A stretch of 64,000 nt of DNA from Pyrus communis (lineage: Eukaryota > Streptophyta > Magnoliopsida > Rosales > Rosaceae). The notes beneath the pieces were generated by a model. It ran no database searches. It saw nothing but the letters and a program-made list of their open reading frames with translations, and was not told the origin of the DNA. The translations under genes were made by a program, and so were the position numbers. The stretch spans positions 2,915,001-2,979,000 of the forward strand of contig NC_084813.1 in the NCBI RefSeq assembly GCF_963583255.1, read 5' to 3'. This document shows positions 12,402-23,400 of this stretch, piece after piece; positions within the stretch are counted from its first letter, which is position 1, and each line of letters starts with the position of its first letter.

Positions 12402-15101
12402 CTAGTGGTCAAAGAACAATCTAGGATACAAATCCCTCATCCGATCTTCTGTCTCCCATGTAGCTTCCTCGACTGAATGATTTCTCCACAAAACTTTCAC
12501 TAAGTTCACCGTCTTGTTCCTCAGAACCTTCTCTTTCCAATCTAAGATCGTTAACGGTTCCTCGTCATACGTTAAATCTAGATTAATCTCCAACGGTTGA
12601 GGAGGTATCACATGCGACGGATCAGCAACATAATGTCGAAGCATAGACACGTGAAAAACGTTATGCACTCTAACCAACTCTTGAGGCAACTCCAACCTGT
12701 AAACTACCTCACCAACTCGTTCTGTGACCATGTATGGTCCGATGTACCTGGGACTCAACTTCCCCTTCTTTCCAAACCGCACAACACCTCTCCACGGTGA
12801 AAGCTTCAGAAATACCCAATCTCCGACCTCATACACTCTGTCCGTAACATGCCGATCTGCTAAACTTTTTTGCCTGTCCTGAGCTGCTTTCAGGTTAGAC
12901 CTAATTACCTGAACATTCTGAGTAGTCTCCTCAACAATCTCCGGACCTACTAAAACTCTTTCTCCAACCTCTGACCAACATAACGGAGTGCGACAAGATC
13001 TACAATACAAGGCCTCAAACGGGGTCATGCCAATGCTCGAATGGAAACTGTTGTTGTAAGCAAATTCCATCAAATCTAATCGCTGGTGCCAAGCATCACT
13101 GAACTGTAACACCGAAGCTCGCAGCATATCTTCCAAGGTCTGAATAGTTCTCTCAGACTGTCCGACTGTCTGTGGATGATATGCCATACTGTAAAGTAGT
13201 CTCGTACCCAAAGCTTCCTGAAAAGCTACCCAAAACTTCGATGTGAATCGTGGATCACGATCCGAGACAATACTCACAGGGACACCATGATACTTCACAA
13301 CCTTCGAGATAAACAACTCCGCTAACCGGCTCAAAGAATACTTCTCTTTCACTGGAATAAAATGTGCCGACTTAGTGAGCCGATCAACGATCACCCAAAT
13401 GCCGTCAAAGCCATTATGTGTACGCAGGAGCTTGTACACAAAATCCATAGTGATATTTTCCCATTTCCACTCTGGAACGGGAAACGGCTGCAACAGCCCA
13501 AACGGCTTCTTCCTTTCTGCTTTAACCTGCTGACAAACAGCACACCTACTCACATACTCAGCTATCTCCCTCTTCATACCCGACCAATAATAAAATGGTC
13601 GAATGGTATGATACATTTTAGTAGCTCCTGGATGCATGGTGTAAGCCGAGATATGTGCTTCATCGAGAATTTCTTTCTTTAACTCCACAATATTAGGCAC
13701 GAACATTCTACCCTCTAACATCAACATGCCATCCGAATCACGAACTCTGAGATCACTCCTCCTTCCTTGATCTCGAGCTTGGATTAGTTCTTGAGTCTGC
13801 TCATCAGCTACTTGAGCTGCAAGCACCCGATCAACCAAGATTGGCCTAACTTGAAAATTAGCAAGTAACGCCACTTCTCGATCTTCTGCTTCTAACCTTA
13901 CTCCCGTAGCACGCAAGTCTACCAAAAGAGGAATACGACTAGCGTACAACGCATTAATACGGCCCTGTGACTTCCTGCTAAGTGCATCAGCCACTACGTT
14001 TGCACGACCAGGGTGATAGTCAATCGTGCAGTCGTAATCGCTGAGCAACTCCAACCACCTCTGTTGACGAAGATTAAGTTCCTTCTGGGTAAAGAGATAC
14101 TGAAGACTCTTGTGATCTGTGAAGATCCTACACTTCTCCCCATAAAGATAGTGTCTCCACAACTTCAACGCAAAGATGATAGCGGCTAACTCCAAATCAT
14201 GTGTAGGGTAATTCATCTCATGGGGTTTCAACTGCCGCGAAGCATAAGAAATCACCCTACCATGCTGCATCAATACACATCCCAGACCATTCAAGGAAGC
14301 ATCGCTATAAACCTCGAAATCACCACTATCGTCCGGGAGTGCCAAAACAGGTGCATGAGTGAGACAATGCTTCAACTGCTGGAAACTCTGCTCACACTTA
14401 TCATCCCACTCAAACTTAACTTCCTTCCTCGTTAATCTCGTCAGTGGCAAAGCAATCACCGAAAAATCCTTAACGAATCTCCGATAATACCCCGCCAAAC
14501 CGAGGAAACTTCTCACCTCGGTGACGGTTCGTGGTTGCTCCCAACTCTCCACAGCTGCAATCTTCTGAGGGTCAACCAGAATACCCTGAGCAGAAATGAT
14601 GTGCCCCAAAAACGCAACTTGATCTAACCAAAACTGGCACTTGCTAAACTTAGCATACAATTGGTGTTCCCTCAACCTCTTCAACACCAAAGTAAGATGT
14701 CGAACATGCTCCGCTTTGGACTTAGAATACACCAGAATATCGTCAATGAAGACAATAACAAATCTATCCAAGTAAGGCTGGAACACCCGGTTCATTAAAT
14801 CCATAAAAGCTGCTGGTGCATTCGTCAACCCAAATGGCATAGCCAGAAACTCGTAATGACCGTAACGAGTCCTGAACGCCGTCTTAGGAACATCATCCCT
14901 ACTAATCTTCAGCTGATAGTACCCAGACCTCAAGTCTATCTTAGAGAATACACAAGCACCTCTCAGTTGATCAAACAAATCATCGATACGAGGCAATGGA
15001 TAACGGTTTTTAATCGTTACCCGATTCAATTGCCGGTAATCAATACACAGCCTCAAAGTTCCGTCTTTGACCAAAATGAAGCTTAGGACTAGTAGAATCA
15101 C
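12402..15101 (-). CDS. Gypsy pol: RT (5' truncated), RNase H, integrase, chromodomain-like C-terminus
   Basis: An unbroken 899-codon frame. RT starts inside the family motif [15 protein letters not shown] and includes [12 protein letters not shown] and catalytic [10 protein letters not shown]. RNase H has [25 protein letters not shown] and [10 protein letters not shown]. Integrase has the zinc-binding H/H and CAVCQQVK, then [15 protein letters not shown] and GQSERT. Its HPQT.GQ motif has Val where Asp is usual. The last 60 residues ([29 protein letters not shown]) resemble a chromodomain. The first ATG (15101) lies in LTR-derived sequence, so the apparent N-terminus is an artefact of a deletion. 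Gag and protease are missing. Confidence 0.93.
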   Translation of the reverse strand: MILLVLSFILVKDGTLRLCIDYRQLNRVTIKNRYPLPRIDDLFDQLRGACVFSKIDLRSGYYQLKISRDDVPKTAFRTRYGHYEFLAMPFGLTNAPAAFMDLMNRVFQPYLDRFVIVFIDDILVYSKSKAEHVRHLTLVLKRLREHQLYAKFSKCQFWLDQVAFLGHIISAQGILVDPQKIAAVESWEQPRTVTEVRSFLGLAGYYRRFVKDFSVIALPLTRLTRKEVKFEWDDKCEQSFQQLKHCLTHAPVLALPDDSGDFEVYSDASLNGLGCVLMQHGRVISYASRQLKPHEMNYPTHDLELAAIIFALKLWRHYLYGEKCRIFTDHKSLQYLFTQKELNLRQQRWLELLSDYDCTIDYHPGRANVVADALSRKSQGRINALYASRIPLLVDLRATGVRLEAEDREVALLANFQVRPILVDRVLAAQVADEQTQELIQARDQGRRSDLRVRDSDGMLMLEGRMFVPNIVELKKEILDEAHISAYTMHPGATKMYHTIRPFYYWSGMKREIAEYVSRCAVCQQVKAERKKPFGLLQPFPVPEWKWENITMDFVYKLLRTHNGFDGIWVIVDRLTKSAHFIPVKEKYSLSRLAELFISKVVKYHGVPVSIVSDRDPRFTSKFWVAFQEALGTRLLYSMAYHPQTVGQSERTIQTLEDMLRASVLQFSDAWHQRLDLMEFAYNNSFHSSIGMTPFEALYCRSCRTPLCWSEVGERVLVGPEIVEETTQNVQVIRSNLKAAQDRQKSLADRHVTDRVYEVGDWVFLKLSPWRGVVRFGKKGKLSPRYIGPYMVTERVGEVVYRLELPQELVRVHNVFHVSMLRHYVADPSHVIPPQPLEINLDLTYDEEPLTILDWKEKVLRNKTVNLVKVLWRNHSVEEATWETEDRMRDLYPRLFFDH

Positions 15102-15681
15102 GATATACCACTTTTAAAAGCTAAAAACCACGCGATCATACCTGTCTTCCAACTCAAAAACCGGCCAACTTTGAACCAAGCTATCCCGACGTCCAAACTC
15201 GTCCAACGAAGCACTCCGAGGCTCCTTGGGACCTCACTAAGACATCTACGAGCTTAAAAATTCCAAAAACATGCTAGATTAAGTTTGCATAAATAGTACA
15301 CAAATCGGCCATTGTCAAATCGACGTGAAAACGTAGGATTTCTCACCTGAAAATGGTATGGTTGTACTCGCACGAGCTTCACGAGTTTGAAGGTGTCCTT
15401 AGTTTCCTCGTTCAGTGATGGTTTGAGGGGTGTTGGGTTTGTCCGTACAAGTTTGAAGGAAGAAGAAGAAAGAAGGGAGCTCGGGAGAGAGAGAGAGAGA
15501 CAGGGAAGAGACAGAGGGAGAGGGAAACACGGGAGAGATAGAGACAGTGTGTGTGAGTGTGTGTGTGTGGTCCAACACATGCCACACCACACAAAACAAC
15601 ACTAAACGTAAATGTAACGAACTAGGGGTAAAAAGGTAAATTCACACGTACGTTTTTATAATCTCGGGACGGGATGTCACA
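15076..15681 (-). repeat. Truncated 5' LTR fused to pol
   Basis: Homologous to 11734-12345 only. The join to pol is at GTCTTTGACCAAAATG, where the LTR has CTTGGACCAAAATG. One deletion therefore removed the rest of the LTR, PBS, gag, protease and the first part of RT. Confidence 0.85.
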
Positions 15682-16217
15682 GAGATTGGATTCTATGAAA
15701 TATCTCATCACCTAAATCAAATGAATTACGTATTCCTCGCCATTTGTTGCATACCAATAAGAAAATCCCTTCAAGTACGTTGGACAAGAACAGAAACAGG
15801 TTTTACTTGAGATATCAAATGTCGATCTCTTTCCAAGAGTTAGCAACCATGATGTATACCTCAGCTGTGTGAGGAAGAGCAATACGATGATAATAAGTTT
15901 GCTCATCATCTGAATACTCTGAATTTTCTATAATTTGTAAAACCTTGCATTATTTAGCATTGCAATCCTAGCCAAATCCCAATGCTAGAAAGATCGTTTC
16001 CAATTTGAATTTTCCCTTGGGGCGAGAAGGTAGAAGAAGGCATGAATTGGGAAGTTGAATGAATTCCCTCGTTGCAGGATTGCATAAAAGAATATTTTTC
16101 TCTGCTGTTACACAAACAATCCCATTGCAATAACCAAGAATCAGTATGTAGTCTTGATCTTCCAATGGAAACGGTATAGTTGAGTCCTCAACATCATAAT
16201 GAAGGTTGTACTGTTGA
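15682..16217 (-). pseudogene. SFBB: SFBB piece 2: FBA-domain start
   Basis: Begins at the NLHYDVED motif directly after the TGA duplication. It continues through ILGYCNGIVCV, LLCNPATREF and LGFG, then a stop (TAG for the usual Tyr), DCNAK, a second stop, IIENSEYSDDEQTYYHRIA and VANSWKEI. After a one-base shift comes SCPTYLKGFSYWYATNGEEY, then another shift before LGDEIFHRIQ. This is the SFBB substrate-recognition region. Confidence 0.9.
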
Positions 16218-16232
16218 CGAAATTGATTTAGT

Positions 16233-16325
16233 ATTTTCGAGGGAAAAAAAAGTCCTCTTGGTAATGTTTTTATATTTTTTAGGGAAAAAAAGTCCTCTCG
16301 GTAATGCTTTTATATTTTCAAGGGT
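16233..16325 (+). repeat. Subterminal direct repeats of the CACTA-like element (left)
   Basis: Two or three copies of AGGGAAAAAAAGTCCTCTCG followed by GTAATG and TTTTATATTTT. They face inward like the right-end subterminal motifs, which supports the inverted-end layout. Confidence 0.6.
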
Positions 16326-16643
16326 GATTAGTTGTTGTCATAAGTAATCATATTTTTGCCGACAAAATTTTTTCTTTGTCAGAATAAATTTTTAAGACAT
16401 ACAGTTTTGTTGGAATCAATTAATTACCAATGCTCACATTTGTCGTTGTAATATTCTTGAAATAAGTTTGATGCTTAATTTAAATTCTACAATAAATAAA
16501 TCATATAACTTAGAATATATATGGAGAAAATTGGACCATAAAATTAAAAATAAAACTGTTGAGCAAAAAGGTGTATAACTTAATATAGTATTCTATGATA
16601 AAGTATAACCCCATCACTTCCTCAACTAAATTTTCTAACCAAA

Positions 16644-16680
16644 AAAAAAAAAAAAACACACACACACACACACACACACA
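16644..16680 (+). repeat. A-run plus (CA)n microsatellite
   Basis: About 16 A residues followed by about ten CA units. Confidence 0.9.
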
Positions 16681-16930
16681 ATCACAATGAGAGCTTATAC
16701 AACAATTTCATCATCTTCGTCATGATTTTGGTTGGCTTGAATACCCCCATGCGCCTCTTCTTCTTGATATGGCTCATCATCATCATCAACATTAGGCATC
16801 TAATAAACATTTCTAGGCTTCATTTCCACCATGTCAATTGATTAATTGCATGCCAATAAAGAAGAGAAGCAAATAAAAATTCCACATTCAATCTCAATTT
16901 TGCACCATATGGACCTCAATTAGTCATGAA

Positions 16931-17962
16931 TGGCACACCCTGACCTGGAATGTCAACTAGGACTCTGAATCAAGTTGTGTCTGCCGACACCTGGAAGGTG
17001 ACGAAGCCATAAAGTGTAGTGATGTGGAAAATGTGAATATATTTAAACCTAAAAGTGCCTAAATACAAGAGTGCGCTGAGAGAGAGAATGAACCCAATTC
17101 ACACATGATGACAGGGCATAAGTACAATACTGTAAAAAAGGGTGAGAATTATACCATCGATGGTAATCGTCTACACCAAGGTTTGCCAATAATTCTCGTC
17201 GGTACGAAAACTCTGCTACTAGAACCTAGAGGGGCGAAAAACAAGGGTGAGTGGGCTTGAAAATAAAGTTCTAATAAAAAATACACTTTTGAAAACGTTA
17301 TAACCCCTTGCCGTAAAATCTGTATAGTTTCCAGAAAATACTACTACGTAGGTATGAAAACCAATGCAAAAGAGCAGTGAAAACTGAAGTATACCATGTT
17401 ATAATATCTTAGCAATAATAAATGTAACCCAGGTGTGAAACCAATATAAAATAGTATGCTAGTCGGAGTCACCTAACGTGACCTGTACGACTAGACCTGT
17501 AGCTCTTAATCTTGGCTAGCACACGAATCGGAGGCACTAGTGTGACCTGTACGACAGACTGGGTATAAATATCTATGCTCAAGTGCTATGATCACGTGAA
17601 GGCTGTGCGATAATTCGCAGAACCACCTATTATGGTTTGTACGACAAGCTGGCACCAGACTTGGATCCAAGGTGAGCGTGCGGTGTGGAAGGTGAACAAT
17701 CACGTGAAGGTTGGCCCTAGCCTCGGGCAGGAGCATTAATACCGAGGTGCAGCCATGATGACCTCTAAATAAATGTGTGCATACCAATGCAATACAACCC
17801 ATGCAATCATAAGGTAAACTCACTTGAACTTACCTACGCATCCCGTAGGATCGTTTGGCATTTCACAATTTCATAACAATACAACATTTTAAATATAACA
17901 ATATTTAATCATGGTATGATATGCATAACTTAGTTCAAAGCATTCGTGGAAACTATAAACTT

Positions 17963-18003
<41 letters not shown>

Positions 18004-18342
18004 TAAAAAGGAAAAAGACCCACTCACCTTTGTTTTTCACCCCTCCAGGTTCTAGTAGCAAAGTTTTCGTACTGACGAGAATTATTGGCAAATCTTGGTG
18101 TAGATGATTATTATCGATGGTATAATTCTCACCCTATTTTACTGTATTGTACTTATGCTCTATCATCACGTGTGAATTGGGTTCATTCCCGCTCTCAGTG
18201 CACTCTTGTATTTAGGCACTTTTAGTTTAAATTTATTCACATTTTCCACATCACTACACTTTATGGCTTCGTCACCTTCCAGGTGTCGGCCAGCATAACC
18301 CAATTCAAAGTCCTAGTTGACATTCTGGGTCGGGGTGTGTCA
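16931..18342. repeat. Fold-back (inverted) gypsy LTR fragment
   Basis: 16931-18017 is a minus-oriented chromovirus-type LTR end similar to 10113-11250, with the same CACCTAACGTGACCTGTACG block. 18018-18342 is the inverted copy of 16931-17255. Arms are about 325 bp with few differences by eye, and the spacer is about 760 bp including a (CA)n run at 17970-18000. The switch point is CCCACTCACC, which pairs with GGTGAGTGGG at the end of the left arm. Confidence 0.8.
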
Positions 18343-18662
18343 GAATGGTATCAGAGCCGCTCTGCCATATGGTGCGAGTGTGCCGACGAGGACTTTGGGC
18401 CCCTAAGGGGGGTGGATTGTAACATCCCACATCGACCAATGGAGAGGGGGTGATGTGACTTATATGTACATGCCCACCTCCATATAGCACGAGGCCTTTT
18501 GGGAACTCATTGGCTTCGGATTCCATTGGAACTCCAAAGTTAAGCGAGTTCGGGCGAGAGCAATCCTAGGATGGGTGACCCACTGGGAAGTTCTCGTATG
18601 AGTTCTCAGAAACAAAGCCATAAGGACGTGGCGGAAGCCCAAAACGGACAATATCGTGCTAC
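18343..18662 (+). mobile_element. Cassandra TRIM remnant joined to a gypsy LTR end
   Basis: Immediately after the gypsy-type LTR end GGGTGTGTCA come GAA and TGGTATCAGAGC (18346-18357, Met-tRNA primer site). A short internal region with polypurine tract CCCCTAAGGGGGGTGGAT (18400-18417) follows, then a Cassandra LTR starting TGTAACATCCCACATCG (18418) and truncated at about 18662. The internal region is of Cassandra type, so the 5' LTR belongs to a different family from the 3' LTR. Confidence 0.7.
18505..18625 (+). repeat. 5S rRNA-derived segment in the Cassandra LTR
   Basis: Resembles plant 5S rRNA around AAGTTAAGCGAGTTCGGG (A-box region) and GGATGGGTGACC (C-box, 18569-18580). The C-box is intact in this copy. 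Cassandra LTRs are known to carry such 5S sequence with a Pol III promoter. It is not a standalone 5S gene. Confidence 0.75.
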
Positions 18663-18854
18663 AGTTAATTACCAGTTGAGCATAACCTTTTTGGTATGTC
18701 TAGTTAATCACCCTGCACATTTTGGTGATTAAAACACCACAAAGAAAATGCACTGACTAAATGTACTATAAATTCAACCCCCATCAAACCAAACTCCAAA
18801 TTCAAATACTTATCCTCCCCTACCCCAACCTAACCCCACCCCACCCCACCCCCC

Positions 18855-18856
18855 CC

Positions 18857-18887
<31 letters not shown>

Positions 18888-19232
18888 ACACCCCCACACA
18901 CGCACAAATACAAACTGTAAATCTGAAAAAATTAAGGTTGAAGTCACAATTATTAGGGTTGAAGTCACAATTAATTGGAAAACAGAACCACCCCCTCTCC
19001 ACACATGCGCAAATACAAACTGTAAATCTGAAAAAAAATTAAGGTTGAAGTCAGAATTAATTGTACAGAACCACCCTCCCTCCTTTCCCCTTCCCCACAC
19101 CCCCCCCCCCCCCCCCCCCCCGGGCCAAAAAAAATTAAAAAAAAAAAAACCACCCCCACACATGCGCAAATACAAACTGTAAATCTGAAAAAAATTAAGG
19201 TTGAAGTCACAATTAATTGGAAAACAGAACAA
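18855..19232 (+). repeat. Three tandem copies of an about 75-bp unit with poly-A and poly-C runs
   Basis: The unit with CAAATACAAACTGTAAATCT and AAGGTTGAAGTCACAATTAA occurs near 18899, 19003 and 19162. Between copies are A-runs (18857-18885, 19131-19149) and a C-run (19098-19121). Frames across it are low complexity and not genes. Confidence 0.85.
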
Positions 19233-19477
19233 GCAATAAAAAAGAAAACAATGGAACGGAAAAAAAATTTCAAGAACGGCCAGATGATGGAAGAAATACT
19301 TAGAGTTCAGACGCCCAACAATGGAACGGAGGGAGAAATTCAAGAACGCCCAAACCATTGAACGGAGGAAGGAGTTTTGTTTATCCCAACTCAAATTATA
19401 CGTAGGTTTATTTTGGGTATAATTAAGCAGTACTAGAGTGGTGGGCTCGTATATATTAATTTGGGTATTAAAATTTT

Positions 19478-19622
19478 GGATGTGCTATCCACACACCTTA
19501 TTTTACTTCTCACACACTCTTTGATAATTTATGTCCGTTGATCTTCTTCAATTCATCCAATCCGACGGCTGAAAATTAAAAAGGTGTGTGAGAAGTAAAA
19601 TGGGGTGTGGATATCACACCCC
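19478..19622. mobile_element. MITE, 145 bp, with about 40-bp terminal inverted repeats
   Basis: Left arm GGATGTGCTATCCACACACC continues to TTTTACTTCTCACACAC; the right arm is its inverse (GTGTGTGAGAAGTAAAA, ending CACACCCC). Both sides carry AAAATTTT (19470-19477 and 19623-19630), an eight-base target duplication. An eight-base duplication suggests hAT, but the repeat is palindromic, so it could partly belong to the ends. Confidence 0.8.
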
Positions 19623-19674
19623 AAAATTTTACATACGCCCCGAACAACAAAACCATATTAAAATATTACTATCC

Positions 19675-20840
19675 ATTAGTGCAAATATTAAATTGAAGAT
19701 TGAATTTGTTCGTCGTACTCTTATAGGGTTGAGGAGTGTAGTTAAAAATCAGCAAAATTGGAGTGAAAATAATCATTAAATCGTGAGTTTTTGTTTATAA
19801 GAGTCGAAAGGTTTTGTCTCGTTACCTAATATCTGAATATCTGTTTTTTACGTATGTGATCTTGGAGCATATACAAACAAGTTTGACGGTTGGATCGTTG
19901 AAACTAGTTTGGTAGAATGTGTATTCCTTCAAAACAATAGATTCAACAAACACTTGAAGTTTATTTTATACTTCCATTAAGTAGAGAACATAATCAGTAG
20001 TGCAAATATTTTAAATTGAAAATCGAATTTGTTCATCATACTCTTATAGGGTTGAGGAGTACATTTGTAAAAAATTATCAAAATCGGAGTTAAAGTAACC
20101 GTTAAATCGTGAGTTTTCGTTTATAACTGTCGAAAGGTTTCATCCTGTTACCTAATATTCAAAAGTCTGTTTTTTGCTGTTTTTTACGTATGCGATCATG
20201 GAGCATATACAAACAAGTATGACGGTTGGATCGTTGAAACTAGTTTTGTAGAATGTGTATTCCTTCAAAACGATAGATTCAACAAACACTTGGAGTTTAT
20301 TTTATACTTCTATTAAGCAAAACATAGGTATCTGTCACATCCCGGCCCGAGCCCCCACCACATCCTGGGCTCGACTCTACCGTAGCACGATATTGTCCGC
20401 CTTGGGCCCCGACCACGCCCTCACGGTTTTGTTTCTGGGAACTCACATGAGAACTTCCCAGTGGGTCATCCATCATGGGAATGCTCTCGCAAAAACTCGC
20501 TTAACTTCTGAGTTCCGATGAACTCCGAAGCCAGTGAGCTCCCAAAAGACCTCGTGCTACGTAGAAATGGGAATATACATATAAGGCTTACAGGATCCTC
20601 ACCCCCTGGTTGATGTCGGATCTTACAGTATCTACTAGTGCAAATATTTCAAATTGAAGATTGAATTCGTTCATCGTACTCTTATAGGGTTGAGGAGTGT
20701 ATTTGTGAAAAAATCATCAAAATCAGAGTTAAAATAAACCGTTAAATAGTGAGTTTTCGTTTGTAACTGTCAAAAGGTTTCGTTCCGTTAACTAATATCT
20801 GAATATCTGTTTTTTACGATTTTCTACATATGCGATCGTT
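19675..20840 (+). repeat. Tandem repeat, about 0.32-kb unit, nearly three copies
   Basis: The marker GCAAATATT...AAATTGAAGATTGAATT recurs near 19681, 20002 and 20640, with CTTATAGGGTTGAGGAGT in every copy. Removing the 300-bp Cassandra insertion gives a regular period of about 320-340. Units carry no coding sequence. Confidence 0.85.
20333..20627 (-). mobile_element. Cassandra solo LTR (295 bp)
   Basis: The minus strand starts TGTAAGATCC and ends GATGTGACA. The five-base target duplication GTATC is perfect (20328-20332, 20628-20632). It lies inside the tandem repeat, so it is younger than the repeat. Its 5S-like region is partly degraded (C-box reads GATGGATGACC). Confidence 0.92.
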
Positions 20841-21132
20841 ATTGTTTGTTTGACAGGAGAATGTTGAAAGTTGGTCAGATGCTCAACATGAAGATCAGTA
20901 GTGCATCATACTTTCATTTTGATATTACCAAATATCTTAACTTGTTAAATTTTATTCGTAGGGTATTGGCTTTTTTTTTTTTTTTTTTTTTTCAATTTAA
21001 GTATTGTCCATTTTCTTTTTTAAATAATTTTACGAATAATTTCGTTTGGATTTTGAGAAATTGAATACAATGGTTTGGGTAATTTATTAGTTACATACCT
21101 ATTTTTATCACATTTTAATTTCAATATATAAT
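20841..21132. other. No gene recognised
   Basis: AT-rich; contains an 18-T run at 20971-20990. Confidence 0.5.
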
Positions 21133-23010
21133 GGCTTTTTATACTAGCACCTCACAAAATATTGAATGCACCCCACATTAAAATTTAATATTAAATAACT
21201 TATTCACCCCCTTATGCAATGACAATTTTGACCTTATTTAGTTAAAAATAAATAAAAATCTAAATACACCCCAAATCCCTTCTATCGTATTATTTATCTT
21301 CTCATCTATCAAAACCCTCCCACCCTCCATTGTTGAACAAAACCCTAATCAATGAAACTATAAACATGTTGATTGAGAAAAAAAATTTTGACGAAGGAAG
21401 CTTCACATGAGGTAAGACTTCATATTTTTCATTGTTTTAGTGATTTCGATGATATCAATAATTATTTAATCTTACATTTGCTGCGTTATTTAAACTTCTA
21501 TATTCGTATTATCCACGAGTCACAAAACGATAAACAATCAAATTTGAACCTAAAACACGGACTGAACTCAAAAGTTGTACAAAATAACAATCAAATCAGA
21601 AGCTCACCATTCAGCAGCTGATTGGGATCATACTCCTAAACATCAACCTCTTTTATAAGATCGTAGGTAGGCATTGCAACTACATGTGACTTGTAAGATT
21701 TTCTTTTAAGAAATTAAATTGTAAATAATCTGAACTACATGTAACTTGTACGATTTTCTTTTAGGTTTGACAAATAACATAAATCTAATTTATATGTGCA
21801 AATAATGAATTATTTATTTGTTTTTTCTTATACTTTTTCGTGTAATATTTATGTGAAAAATATCACAACTTCAACTCAATAAAAAACAATGTAGGATGAT
21901 ACAAATTACGTACAACGCGACATGTTTACGCTAACTACCAAGATCGTGTAGAACAATGTAAACTATTACCAAGTCTAAATAATGTAGCCACCACCAAAAC
22001 GATATGTCTTGATTGTGACTGATTTATGTTTTACAAACTGAACTGAAATATATTGATTGCCAGGCATAAGTACATTTGTAAAAACATGGTTTATTTTTTA
22101 ATGATATCTATAGCGGGCATGCAAAGCAACCTTGAAAACTATTTGAGCTAATTCTCCAAGCCATTTCTTGCTTTATACAAGCTTACTTGGCCACCAAGCT
22201 TAGAACCCCTCACATAAATCACGATCATATTTTAGTTGGTGACTATGAACATGTATCATCAATTAACAGCACTCATACAAATAATTAAGTTTAATGAACT
22301 CAGAAGGTATGTATAGAAAGCCAGGATTAGTGTATTTGTTCGATTCGTCATGTTCTTGGAGGTGGAAAATGTAATATCCCACATCGTCTAGGGGAGTGGA
22401 TCCTGTAAGCCTTATATGTATATTCCCATCTCTACCTAGCACGAGGCCTTTTGGGAACTCACTGGTTTCGGGTTCCATCGGAACTCCAAAGTTAAGTGAG
22501 TTCAGGCGAGAGCAATCCCAGGATAGATGGCCCACTAGGAAGTTCTCGCGTGAGTTCCTAGAAACAAAACCGTGAGGGCGTGTTCGAGGCCCAAAGCGGA
22601 CAATATAGTGCTACGGTGGAGTCAAGCCCAGGATGTGGTGGGGGCTCGGGCCGGGATGTGACAGAAAAGGTATGTAATGTTCATTTAAGCTGGCATGCAT
22701 GCTAAAACCCTAATTAATGATCTGCATATTACCCTTAGTCATATAGCGATGAATCAAACATGAAAGATCATAGCTTAGTTATTAATTGCATTAATCTTGC
22801 AGATGCTAATAAAAAAAGCCTTATAAGATTTGAGAAATATGGGTTGTATGTATAAAATATAAGGTGTATATTGAGAATGTGGGGTGTGGGGGTATTATGG
22901 GAAAGTATGTGGGGGGTATTAAGATACTTTTCAAGTGAAAAAACAAATGTGGGGTGTATTAAGTATGTGAGGTTTATTCAACAATTTGTGGGGTGTTAAT
23001 ATAATAAGCC
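21133..23010. mobile_element. Unclassified DNA transposon with imperfect TIRs
   Basis: The left end GGCTTTTTATACTAGCACC matches the inverted right end GGCTTATTATATTAACACCC. Homology extends about 60 bp inward through the repeated motif GCACCCCACAT. The flanks TATATAAT (21125-21132, 23011-23018) are identical, an eight-base duplication, or nine if shifted. This fits hAT or possibly Mutator. There is no transposase; the longest frame (21373-21621) has no motif I know. A Cassandra LTR lies inside. Confidence 0.75.
22370..22663 (+). mobile_element. Cassandra solo LTR (294 bp)
   Basis: Starts TGTAATATCCCACATCG and ends GGGATGTGACA. Perfect five-base duplication GAAAA (22365-22369, 22664-22668). 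The 5S-like C-box is degraded (GGATAGATGGCC), so Pol III activity is unlikely. Confidence 0.92.
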
Positions 23011-23157
23011 TATATAATTTAATTATAAATAGAATAATAACACTTTTTATTGTAAATTCTCCTCGTTAATGTGCATATTTATAACAAAGACGTTCCTATA
23101 GGAAATACCCATTTTCAACCAAATATTGGTTATGAAAAAAATTTGCAATGACTAAAT

Positions 23158-23262
23158 ATGGTCAATAATATATATTTCCAACGAAGCTTCATCGTTAGAA
23201 ATATATATTACCGACGAAACTTCACCATTGCAAATATATATATTCAACGAGGCTTCATTGTC

Positions 23263-23293
<31 letters not shown>

Positions 23294-23400
23294 TATTCTC
23301 AACGAAGCTTGTCATTGCAAATATGTATTACCAACAAAGCTTCACCATTGGAAGTACATATTTTCCACAACGCTTGATCATAGAAAATATGTTTTTGTGC
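23158..23400. repeat. Subterminal short repeats and (TA)n of the CACTA-like element
   Basis: About six diverged copies of a 35-40 bp unit with AACGAAGCTTCA and AAATATATATT, plus a (TA)n run at 23268-23295. Such repeat clusters are usual near CACTA ends. Confidence 0.65.

Larger units (their letters stand above)
10113..15681 (-). mobile_element. Ty3-gypsy chromovirus-like element inserted in SFBB
   Basis: A full 2.2 kb LTR at the left, pol on the minus strand and a truncated 0.6 kb LTR at the right. Flanks are GAAAT (10108-10112) and GAGAT (15682-15686), a five-base target duplication with one later change. The C-terminal chromodomain-like segment and LTR style (TGTGACATCCC start) suggest the Tekay/Del lineage. 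PBS, gag, protease and the RT start are deleted, so the element is non-autonomous. The two LTRs differ at roughly ten positions over about 606 aligned bases by eye. Confidence 0.92.

Noticed and set aside
12402..15101. Long uninterrupted frame as a host gene
   Set aside because: Every domain is gypsy pol and it lies between LTRs with a target duplication.
18346..18357. tRNA-like TGGTATCAGAGC
   Set aside because: A primer-binding site complementary to initiator tRNA-Met; no cloverleaf around it.
18505..18625. 5S rRNA gene
   Set aside because: Similarity is partial and sits inside a Cassandra LTR; it is transposon-borne 5S sequence.
18810..19394. 194-codon minus-strand frame with Gly and Phe runs
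   Set aside because: It crosses poly-A, poly-C and tandem repeats; low complexity and no motif.
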